Origin: DASVWH01 sp036389715
GTDB lineage: Bacteria > Acidobacteriota > Blastocatellia > Pyrinomonadales > Pyrinomonadaceae
Assembly (NCBI GenBank): GCA_036389715.1
Contig: DASVWH010000084.1
Span: 1-48,457, forward strand
DNA: 48,457 bases
Direction: 5' to 3'
Positions 17,422 to 24,212 of this stretch are shown here, one piece after another. Below the pieces are notes generated by a model that was not told the origin of the DNA, did no database searches, and worked only from the letters and a program-made list of their open reading frames with translations. How positions within the stretch are numbered: position 1 is the first letter of the stretch; every line of letters starts with the position of its first letter. The translations under genes were made by a program, and so were the position numbers.

Positions 17422-18657
17422 CTATTTTCCGTTTGCCCCACCTTTTCGCCCGCGCGTAGAGCGAGCTAACCCTCTGCGCAGACCGCGGCTCGCATTCAGG
17501 GCAAAGATCAGAGTCTCCGCCAGGCGAGGAACGAAGGCGGCGCGCCGCATCATGGCACAAACGCGCAACCGCGCGCTAAAACGCTCTTCATAAACGGCCC
17601 TGTAATCAGCCGCTAGCCCGTCGAGCAGAGAGACCGCGTCTGCCTGACTTCGGCCATCGCCCTGCTTCGAGAGATAACGCGCTACGGCCCCGGCGGCAAG
17701 CTCACCGCTCTCCAGGGCCATCAGCATCCCGCTGCCCGTAAAAGGGTCAATAAAGGAGGCCGCGTCGCCGACCGCGAGCATCCCCGGCGCAGGCATTATC
17801 TCTCTTCGCCCGAAGCCTTCGAGAGCGATCGCCAGCCACTCGGAGCAAACACGCGCCCGCCGCAGAGTCTCTGCGGCCCTCCGGTTCTTTGAGAGCAGAG
17901 AGCGCATCACTCTCTCCGCGTCGCCGCGGCACGCGCGCACCTCCGCCGCCGGAGCGATGAAGCAGAGATTGCTCAGGCCGTTCTCAACCTGGCTCAGGCC
18001 GCCATAGCCGCCCGGATAAAAATAGATTTCGCAACGGCCCGGAGCGCCGTCCTGATGGTCCAGATGCGCCTTGAAGGCGACGAGCGGCGCGGGCCTCTTT
18101 CCCGCGCGACGCCTCTTTTCTTCGTTCTTCCCGAGGTAACGCGCCAGCGCACGCGCCCTCCCCGTCGCATCAATCGTCACGCGCGCGCTCAATTCAATTA
18201 AGCGCCCGCCCGCTTTCAGGCGAACGCCGCGCACCTGAGCGCCATCGGTTAAGAGCCCGACCGCCTGCGCCTCTTCCCGGACCTCCACGCCCGCCGCGCT
18301 CGCACGCCCGAGAAGCCGCGCATCCATCTCGGCGCGGCTCAGCCCGAGCGCGACTCTGCGTCCGCTGCCGAACCAGAGGCTGGGAACACTAACGCCGCTG
18401 CCGCTTCTCGAATAGAAGATAGTCTCCTCAATCTCGGCCCCGCCCGCACGCATCATCTGCTCTTCAACGCCGAGCCGCGCGAAGTGGTCCAGGCACTCGG
18501 GCGAGATGAACTCTCCGCACAATTTCGCGCGCGGGAATCTCTTCTGCTCCGCGAGCAGGACGCGCGCACCGCCCTGCGCCAGGTGAATGGCCGCGCTCGT
18601 GCCCGCCGGACCTCCGCCGACGATCAACGCATCGTACATGTTCGATCGCCCGCTCAC
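17422..18657 (-). CDS. FAD-dependent oxidoreductase, geranylgeranyl reductase/halogenase-like family
   Basis: 411 residues. An N-terminal Rossmann motif (YDALIVGGGPAGTSAAIHLAQGG, in parts) binds FAD. The second FAD motif is ATGRARALARYLG, and the third is MLAVGDAASFIDPFTGSGMLMAL (in parts). This layout is shared by geranylgeranyl reductases, flavin halogenases and polyketide-tailoring oxygenases. The start is GTG 18657, overlapping the methyltransferase stop (GTGA at 18657-18654), so the two are translationally coupled. An ATG at 18639 is the alternative. With the ketosynthase and methyltransferase upstream it probably tailors the product of the same small pathway. Substrate unknown. Confidence 0.82.
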   Translation of the reverse strand: MSGRSNMYDALIVGGGPAGTSAAIHLAQGGARVLLAEQKRFPRAKLCGEFISPECLDHFARLGVEEQMMRAGGAEIEETIFYSRSGSGVSVPSLWFGSGRRVALGLSRAEMDARLLGRASAAGVEVREEAQAVGLLTDGAQVRGVRLKAGGRLIELSARVTIDATGRARALARYLGKNEEKRRRAGKRPAPLVAFKAHLDHQDGAPGRCEIYFYPGGYGGLSQVENGLSNLCFIAPAAEVRACRGDAERVMRSLLSKNRRAAETLRRARVCSEWLAIALEGFGRREIMPAPGMLAVGDAASFIDPFTGSGMLMALESGELAAGAVARYLSKQGDGRSQADAVSLLDGLAADYRAVYEERFSARLRVCAMMRRAAFVPRLAETLIFALNASRGLRRGLARSTRGRKGGANGK

Positions 18658-19472
18658 GGCTTCGCCTTCCGCTTCAAGCCACGCGCACCGGGCAGGCTCG
18701 GCGCCGGGACAGCCCGGCCGTCAACTCTTTCCTCATCTTGAGCGCCCTTCGCTGCGGGCATCGCTGCGCCGCTTGCGCCGAGCACCAGCCGAAAGGGAAA
18801 GCGGCGGCGCACGTTGACGACGGAAAGCCCTGCCTCTGCGGCGAGCAGTTCAAGCTCGCGCGGGCGAAAGCTGCGCAGGATGGAGAGCGCACCGTCTTCG
18901 CGTATCAGCCGGTTATGAAGGAAGAGACGGCCGACCGTAGTGAAGAAATAGTAGGCGATTGGATGGCGATGCAGGTCTATGACGAAGATGCGGCGGCGCG
19001 CCACGCGGCTCAACTCCCGCAGGAGAGACGCGACCTGCCGGTCCTTTAAATGATGCGTGAAGAGCGAGCACATGGCGTAGTCGAAGCAGTTATCGTCGAA
19101 GGGCAAACAGAGCGCGTCGCCGCGCACGGCGCTGATTCCGGCAAACTCCCCGGACTCTTCCAGGATGGCAGCGGCGGAGCGCGCATTAAGCTCCAGCCCG
19201 ACGAGCCGCGCGCTGATCCCTGAATCCCTGGCCCAGGTCGCGGCCACACGCAAAAGCTCGCCAGAGCCCGCGCCCACGTCCAGCAAAGAGAAGCTGCGCA
19301 AGCCTTCACGCTCAATCCGGGCCAGCAGCGAATGGCGCAGCGCACTCGCATCTCCCAAAAATCGGTTGATTCTGCGCAGCTCCACCATGCAGCCCTCATA
19401 CTCCTCCGGCGTATAGTCGCCTTTGTCCAGATGCTCAAGCTCAAGGCTGCGCTGGCGAAAACGATTGAACAT
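18654..19472 (-). CDS. Class I SAM-dependent methyltransferase
   Basis: 272 residues from ATG 19472 (MFNRFRQRSLELEHLDKGDY). The frame extends upstream, but those codons come entirely from the neighbouring word repeat, so I reject the longer start. SAM-binding motif I is SLLDVGAGSGELLRVA, the acidic motif II is LVGLELNAR, and a post-I block is ALCLPFDDNCFDYAMCSLFTHHL (in parts). The C-terminal part (LLRELSRVARRRIFVIDLHRHP) resembles methyltransferases of polyketide/quinone tailoring. It overlaps the downstream FAD-oxidoreductase gene by 4 bp and follows the ketosynthase gene, suggesting one pathway. Confidence 0.85.
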   Translation of the reverse strand: MFNRFRQRSLELEHLDKGDYTPEEYEGCMVELRRINRFLGDASALRHSLLARIEREGLRSFSLLDVGAGSGELLRVAATWARDSGISARLVGLELNARSAAAILEESGEFAGISAVRGDALCLPFDDNCFDYAMCSLFTHHLKDRQVASLLRELSRVARRRIFVIDLHRHPIAYYFFTTVGRLFLHNRLIREDGALSILRSFRPRELELLAAEAGLSVVNVRRRFPFRLVLGASGAAMPAAKGAQDEERVDGRAVPAPSLPGARGLKRKAKP

Positions 19473-19484
19473 AAAACTCAAGTG

Positions 19485-19560
19485 AGAAGTAATGAGTGAT
19501 GAGTGATGAGTAATGAGTGACAAATCATCTTCAACTCATCACTCATCACTCATTACTTCT
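19485..19560. repeat. 27-bp perfect inverted repeat of GAGTGAT/GAGTAAT words
   Basis: Arms 19485-19511 and 19534-19560 are exact reverse complements with a 22-nt loop. The repeated word is GATGAGTGATGAGT. The right arm contains the stop and last four codons of the ketosynthase gene, which ends at 19546, so the repeat reaches into coding sequence. The left arm lies 12 bp from the methyltransferase start. The same word family recurs at 24126-24206. Confidence 0.8.
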
Positions 19561-20817
19561 TTCAATAACGAGGGCGCTGTTCTTCGAGCCGAAGCCGATG
19601 CAGTTGCAGAGGGCGACGCGGACGCTGGCTTCGCGCGCGCGATTCGGAACGTAGTCGAGATCACAGTCCGGGTCCGGCTCATCAAGATTAATGGTGGGCG
19701 GAATCATGTTGGTGTGCATCGCGCAGAGGGCCGCGCCGATGCCTGCCGCGCCGCTTGCGCCCTGCGGGTGGCCTATCTGCGACTTGGTGGCCGACATCGG
19801 AATCCGGCGCGCCATTTCTTGCAGCGCCAGCTTCAAGGCCTGCGTCTCGATGCGGTCGTTGAGCAGCGTGGACGTGCCGTGCAGGTTGACGTAATCAATC
19901 TCTTCGGGGCGGCGACCGGCATCGCGCAGGGCGAGCGACATGGCACGCGCGGGCTCGTCGCCCGTCTCCTCCAGGCGCACGCGATGATGTGCGTCGCACG
20001 TCGCGCCGTAGCCCGTCACCTCCGCATAAATCTTCGCCCCGCGATTGACGGCGCGCTCCCTCTCTTCGAGCACGTAGAGCCAGGCGCCCTCGCCGAGCAC
20101 TATCCCGGAGCGGTCGCGCGAGAACGGGCGCGAGGCGCGCTCCGGCTCTTCGTTCCATTCGCTGGTCAGGACGGTCATCAGGTTGAACGCGGCGAGAATG
20201 CCCGGCGCGAGCGGCGCATCGGCCCCGCCCGCCAGCATCGTTTCCTGGCGGCCGAGCGCGATGTGTCCGGCGGCGGCTGCAATCGCGTCGGTCGAGCTGG
20301 TGCAACCGGTCGAGATGACGTGCGAGAGGCCGCGCAGGCCAAACGCCATCGAAAGCTCGCTGGAGAGCCCGCCGTGCGTCGAAGACGGGATAGTGTAGAC
20401 GCTGACCTTCTGCAACTGCCCGCCGAAAAACTGTTTGTATTGCTGCTCGGTGAAAGAGAGGCCGCCGCCGCCCGTGCCGACGACGACGCCTATCTCGCGG
20501 CGCTCATCCAGCGAGAGGTCCGCGGGTTGCAGACCGGCATCGTCCAGGGCCTCGCGTGCGGCCGCGAGCGCCAGCGGGACCGTGCGCGCGACGTGCTTGC
20601 GGTCTTTCGGATTAAGCTGCGCTTCCCAATCAAAGCCGCGCACCTCTGCGGCAATCTTGACGGGCGAATCCTCCACGTCGAAGCTCTCGATGCGGCCGAC
20701 GCCGCTCCGGCCCTGCCGCAGCGCCCGCCAGTAAGCCTCGCGGCCGATGCCAATCGGCGTGACACATCCCATCCCGGTGATGACGACGCGGCGCGGCTGC
20801 CTGAAACCTCTCAGCAT
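19546..20817 (-). CDS. Beta-ketoacyl-ACP synthase II-like (FabF/KAS family)
   Basis: Condensing enzyme, 423 residues. Catalytic triad visible: Cys172 in STGCTSSTDA, His313 in NLHGTSTLLND and His350 in SATKSQIGHPQGASG, with Lys345. The nucleophile context STGCTSS differs from the usual ACATG of housekeeping FabF, and NLHG replaces NAHG. I therefore suspect a ketosynthase for a special lipid or polyketide rather than bulk fatty acid synthesis. ATG 20817 has AAGGGA 9 nt upstream; an ATG at 20901 would add a low-complexity head. The methyltransferase and FAD-oxidoreductase genes follow on the same strand after the repeat. The last residues (RSNE) are encoded by repeat DNA. Confidence 0.88.
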   Translation of the reverse strand: MLRGFRQPRRVVITGMGCVTPIGIGREAYWRALRQGRSGVGRIESFDVEDSPVKIAAEVRGFDWEAQLNPKDRKHVARTVPLALAAAREALDDAGLQPADLSLDERREIGVVVGTGGGGLSFTEQQYKQFFGGQLQKVSVYTIPSSTHGGLSSELSMAFGLRGLSHVISTGCTSSTDAIAAAAGHIALGRQETMLAGGADAPLAPGILAAFNLMTVLTSEWNEEPERASRPFSRDRSGIVLGEGAWLYVLEERERAVNRGAKIYAEVTGYGATCDAHHRVRLEETGDEPARAMSLALRDAGRRPEEIDYVNLHGTSTLLNDRIETQALKLALQEMARRIPMSATKSQIGHPQGASGAAGIGAALCAMHTNMIPPTINLDEPDPDCDLDYVPNRAREASVRVALCNCIGFGSKNSALVIERSNE

Positions 20818-20964
20818 AACGAAATTTCCCTTTCGACGCGGCTCCGGTAATCCTCCCGGCCCTACGCTAATCCTACCACTCGGATGCTCCGAAAACAGCA
20901 TTCAGTGCGCTGCTTTGACGGTTTTCAGGCCGCAGGCTATCCGCGCCGCGCCGGGTGAAAAAGA

Positions 20965-21009
20965 TTTGCGCCCTTGCGTCGGACGGGCCGTCTGACGCAA
21001 GGGCGCAAA
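20965..21009 (-). terminator. Rho-independent terminator of the SPFH/zinc-ribbon gene
   Basis: A perfect 16-bp stem (20965-20980 with 20994-21009) and a 13-nt loop that can itself pair (GACGG with CCGTC). On the minus strand it is followed by ATCTTTTTC. It lies 68 bp after the stop of the SPFH gene. Confidence 0.8.
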
Positions 21010-21076
21010 GGTGATTCAGGCGATTTTGAAGCCCGGCTTTGAAGGCTGCCCGAAGGCAGAAAAGCCCGCGGCTACT

Positions 21077-22285
21077 TTAAGAGCCGGAAGAGCCGGGCTC
21101 GGCCGGACCGCCCGCGTTGATCTTGGTCCCACACTCGTTGCAGAACTTCGCGCCGGGTGCGGCCTCGGCCTGGCAGCTAGGGCATTTGGGCTTCTCCTGC
21201 TTGCTCCCGCATTCGTTGCAGAATTTCGCGCCCGGCTGAAGCTGCGCGCCGCACTGGACGCAGGGGACTGTCTGCGCCGCGGTCTGCAACTGCGCGCCGC
21301 ACTCGTTACAGAACTTGCCCGTGCCAGTGTTGGTCGCGCCGCACTTCGGACACTTAGTGCCCGCCGCCGCCGCGCCACCGGCAGCGCCTGCGCCGCCGCC
21401 CTGCGCGTTCTGCTGCTGCGGGTTCATGGCGTTCGACATCTGCCCGGCCATCATGTTGCCGATGGCGAAGCCCGCGCCGAGGCCCGCGCCAGTGCCCGCG
21501 CCGCCGGAAGTATTCTGTGCCGCATCGCGCATCGCATCCGCCGCCTGAAACTGCGCGTAGCGCCCGACGTCGCCGATCACGCCCATCGAAGTCCGCTTGT
21601 CCATCGCCGCTTCGACCTCCGGCGGCAGAGAGATGTTCTCGACGAAGAACTTGGTCAGCTCAAGGCCGAAAGTCTTGAACTCCTCGTTCATCTTCGTGCG
21701 CGCAAACTTGCCCAGCTCGTCGTAGTTCGAGGCCAGGTCGAGCGCGGCCAGCTTCGATTCTCCGAGCGCGTCCGTGAAGCCGCTGACCAAAGTCCGCTTG
21801 AGCTGGCCCTCGATGTCTTCGGTCTCGAAGTGGCCGTTGGTCCCGGCGACCTCCTTGATGAAGGCGCGCGGGTCCGTGACGCGAATCGAGTAGATGCCGA
21901 ACGCGCGCAGGCGGACCATCCCGAAATCCGTGTCGCGCATCATCACAGGGTTCATCGTGCCCCACTTGAGGTCCGTGAACTGCTTGGAGTTGACGAAATA
22001 GACCTCGGCTTTGAAGGGCGAGTTGAAGCCGTATTTCCAGGCCCCGAGCTTACTGAGGATCGGCGTGTTGCCGCCGTTGATGGTATAGCGGCCGGGAGTG
22101 AAAACGTCCGCGATCTGTCCCTCGAAAACGAAGACGGCGACCTGCGATTCACGGACTATTAACTGCGCGCCGTTCTTGATCTCCTGGCCGTGAACCGGGA
22201 AACGATACATCATCGTGTTGCCCGATTCGTCGAGCCACTCGATGACTTCGATAAACTGTGCGCGGATGGCGTCAAAAATTCCCAT
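21077..22285 (-). CDS. SPFH/band-7 domain protein with three C-terminal zinc ribbons (YdjI-like)
   Basis: 402 residues, no signal peptide. The N-terminal two-thirds is an SPFH-like domain of the virion-core/YdjI type (MGIFDAIRAQFIEVIEW, ESQVAVFVFEGQIADVFTPG, FGIYSIRVTDPRAFIKEVAG, in parts). A Gly/Ala/Gln-rich linker follows at about 265-310. Three zinc ribbons come last, each ending FCNECG and beginning CPKCG, CVQCG or CPSCQ. Family members associate with membranes and stress-response systems in Firmicutes; the role here is unknown. AAAAGGAG about 11 nt before ATG supports the start. Single gene with its own terminator. Confidence 0.85.
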   Translation of the reverse strand: MGIFDAIRAQFIEVIEWLDESGNTMMYRFPVHGQEIKNGAQLIVRESQVAVFVFEGQIADVFTPGRYTINGGNTPILSKLGAWKYGFNSPFKAEVYFVNSKQFTDLKWGTMNPVMMRDTDFGMVRLRAFGIYSIRVTDPRAFIKEVAGTNGHFETEDIEGQLKRTLVSGFTDALGESKLAALDLASNYDELGKFARTKMNEEFKTFGLELTKFFVENISLPPEVEAAMDKRTSMGVIGDVGRYAQFQAADAMRDAAQNTSGGAGTGAGLGAGFAIGNMMAGQMSNAMNPQQQNAQGGGAGAAGGAAAAGTKCPKCGATNTGTGKFCNECGAQLQTAAQTVPCVQCGAQLQPGAKFCNECGSKQEKPKCPSCQAEAAPGAKFCNECGTKINAGGPAEPGSSGS

Positions 22286-22471
22286 TACTTCAAATTCTCC
22301 TTTTCGCGGCGCTACGGGTCAAGAATGCAGTCGCCGGATATTATACGTTTGAGCACGGCCCAAGGTTCAACCAGCGCGGCACCGGAGCGCGCCCTGCGAG
22401 AGAGAATATTGCATAAATAGATTCCCGATGGAAGCGCCGGAAGAGCCGGGCGCAAACAAAGAGATTGATTC

Positions 22472-22554
22472 ATTTAATCATTTAGTCCTAGATTCATTTA
22501 AACAGTGGTTCAGTAGTCTAATAAATCAATGATGACATGAGTAAATGATTAAAT
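22472..22554. repeat. AT-rich 13-bp inverted repeat overlapping the 3' end of the VanZ-like gene
   Basis: ATTTAATCATTTA at 22472-22484 is the exact complement of 22542-22554. The space between holds more ATTCATTTAAA and AATAAATCAATGA words. The right arm includes the stop codon of the VanZ-like gene (22549). It probably ends VanZ-gene transcription. It is far more AT-rich than its surroundings. Confidence 0.6.
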
Positions 22555-23049
22555 TCTTTCTCCCGTCCGGCCTGCCCTTCTCCGCCAGAGCGCATAGAGG
22601 AGGAGCGCCGTCAGGCCGCCCGCGATGTCAATCAGGCTGTCGTAGATTGAAGCCGTCCGCGAGGCGACGAAGCTCTGGTGAAACTCGTCCGAGAGAGCGT
22701 AGAGGACGACCAGCAACAGGGCTGCGAAGAACCAGTGACCGGAAAGCACTTGCCTGGAAGAACGCGTGAAAGCCCGCGCGGCCAGGAAGCCCAGCACGGC
22801 GTATTCGGAGAAGTGAGCGGCCTTGCGTACCAGAAAGTGCGCGGTCGTGAGACCCTCTTCGCTGATGCCCGGAAACAGCCAGAGCAGCAGCGGGCGCAGG
22901 ATGCGCGACGTGTTTCCCGCAGAGAATTCCCCGGTCGAAGCGAAGAAGATGAACCCCATCCAGAGCAACAGCGGAGCGTAACGCCGCACGCATCCGCTCC
23001 GGCTTCGCGCCTCCGTCACAGCTTCCGTCCTCTCACCCGGCACAGCCAT
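22549..23049 (-). CDS. VanZ-like membrane protein
   Basis: 166 residues with four hydrophobic segments (YAPLLLWMGFIFFAS; LRPLLLWLFPGIS; HWFFAALLLVVLYALSDEFHQ; IDIAGGLTALLLYALW). The VanZ-family features are present: KAAHFSEYAVLGFLAAR, with the His and Glu of the family, and ALSDEFHQSFVASRTASIYDSLID (in parts). VanZ proteins are small integral membrane proteins; one confers low-level teicoplanin resistance in enterococci, but most have no known role. It follows atpG on the same strand after a word-repeat hairpin, so it is probably not part of the ATP synthase operon. Confidence 0.85.
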   Translation of the reverse strand: MAVPGERTEAVTEARSRSGCVRRYAPLLLWMGFIFFASTGEFSAGNTSRILRPLLLWLFPGISEEGLTTAHFLVRKAAHFSEYAVLGFLAARAFTRSSRQVLSGHWFFAALLLVVLYALSDEFHQSFVASRTASIYDSLIDIAGGLTALLLYALWRRRAGRTGERI

Positions 23050-23122
23050 TCCAGTCTCTCTCGAAAATCAAGCCGCGCTTCAGAATCGTAGAACGCAAAA
23101 GAATCGTCGCGCGCTAAAACTA

Positions 23123-23163
23123 AAGGCAAAAGCAGGAAGCACTGAACTCCCCGCTTTTGCCTT
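23123..23163. repeat. 11-bp inverted repeat (AAGGCAAAAGC) after atpG, probable terminator
   Basis: Arms 23123-23133 and 23153-23163 enclose 19 nt, with a further AAAAGCAGGAAG word inside. On the minus strand it lies 31 bp after the atpG stop. It shares the GCAAAAGC word with the element after lpxI (7677-7725). Confidence 0.6.
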
Positions 23164-23193
23164 CTACCTCTGACTTCTTTACTCTTACCGGCC

Positions 23194-24096
23194 CTAGAGT
23201 GCCGCCGCGCCCGAGACCACTTCGATGATTTCGTTCGTGATGGCGGCCTGCCGGATACGGTTCATGTTGAGCGTCAGGGAGCTAATCAGCTCGCCCGCGT
23301 TCTTCGACGCCGAATCCATCGCCGTCATCCGCGCGCCGTGCTCCGAAGCAATGGATTCGAGCAGGGCGCGAAAGATTTGCGTCTCTATTAGGCGCGGCAG
23401 CAGGCGCGTGAAAAGCTCTGCGGGCGGCTGCTCGTAAATATAGTCTGTCAGGTTCGCGCCGGAACCGCCCGCGCCATCCGCATCCGCACCCTCGCCCGTA
23501 GCGTTCGCCGCCCGAGAGACGGGCAGGAGCTGCTCGACGATGACGCGCTGCTGGAGTACGGACTTGAACTCGTTGAAGATGAGAAAGACTTTGTCCAGCC
23601 CCTCGTCTTCCGTAAAGCGCTTGATTACTTCGCGCGCGATCTCGACGGCCTCGGAATAATCAACGCGGCCCTTGCCCGTCACGCCGATATACTCGTTGAC
23701 GAGAGTCACGCCACGGCGACGAAAGAAATCCCTTCCCTTGCGTCCGACCGGCAGCATCTCTATCGTCTGGCCTGCGTGCTCGCGCATGAAAGAGTGTGCC
23801 GCTTTAATCAGGTTGGTATTAAACGCACCGGCCAATCCCTTGTCGGCCGTGATGAGCACTATCAGGTAACGCTCGTCGCCGCGCTGGTCCAGCAGCGGAT
23901 GATGAAAATCTTCGTCTGTGCGTGAAGCCAGCTCGCCGAGCACCTCCGTCATCTTCCCGGCAAACGGCCGCGCCGCGACGACCAGGTCCTGCGCACGCTT
24001 GAGCTTCGCAGCCGATAGCATCTTCATGGCCTTGGTGATCTGCTGCGTGTTCTTAACCGACTTGATGCGGCGACGGATGTCTAAAAGATTTGGCAT
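23194..24096 (-). CDS. atpG: F1F0 ATP synthase gamma subunit
   Basis: Central rotor stalk of F1. The 300-residue product starts MPNLLDIRRRIKSVKNTQQITKAMKMLSAAKLKRAQ (in parts), the canonical N-terminal helix, and ends with TAMDSASKNAGELISSLTLNMNRIRQAAITNEI (in parts), the canonical C-terminal helix. An insertion around residues 200-220 is Gly/Ala/Asp-rich (GEGADADGAGGSG). ATG 24096 is chosen over TTG 24102. It is the last ATP synthase gene here: beta and epsilon, which usually follow, are absent. A large word repeat separates it from atpA. Confidence 0.96.
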   Translation of the reverse strand: MPNLLDIRRRIKSVKNTQQITKAMKMLSAAKLKRAQDLVVAARPFAGKMTEVLGELASRTDEDFHHPLLDQRGDERYLIVLITADKGLAGAFNTNLIKAAHSFMREHAGQTIEMLPVGRKGRDFFRRRGVTLVNEYIGVTGKGRVDYSEAVEIAREVIKRFTEDEGLDKVFLIFNEFKSVLQQRVIVEQLLPVSRAANATGEGADADGAGGSGANLTDYIYEQPPAELFTRLLPRLIETQIFRALLESIASEHGARMTAMDSASKNAGELISSLTLNMNRIRQAAITNEIIEVVSGAAAL

Positions 24097-24125
24097 ACAC
24101 AATCAGCGGCAAGCGATGAGTAAAG

Positions 24126-24206
24126 AAGTGATAAGTGATGAGCGATGAGTGATGAGTAAAAGCGTTCGTCTTATCACTCATCACTCATTACTCATCACTC
24201 ATCACT
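24126..24206. repeat. Imperfect long palindrome of GATGAGTGATGAG words between atpA and atpG
   Basis: The left half (24126-24158) repeats GTGATGAG-type words; the right half (24170-24206) repeats their complements (TCACTCATCACTCAT). The pairing has a few mismatches, over roughly 30 bp per arm. It sits within the ATP synthase operon and would form a long hairpin between alpha and gamma coding regions in the mRNA. Same word family as 19485-19560. Confidence 0.7.
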
Positions 24207-24212
24207 ATAGTT

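Noticed and set aside
17226..17459. Small plus-strand frames in the gap before the TonB receptor
   Set aside because: No ribosome site or motif, and the frame runs into the antisense of the FAD-oxidoreductase gene.
19513..20850. 445-codon open frame on the plus strand opposite the ketosynthase
   Set aside because: Starts inside the word repeat and is the antisense shadow of a gene with intact active-site motifs.
21011..22162. 383-codon plus-strand frame opposite the SPFH gene
   Set aside because: Arg/Leu/Ala-rich antisense product with no motif; the minus strand encodes SPFH and three zinc ribbons.
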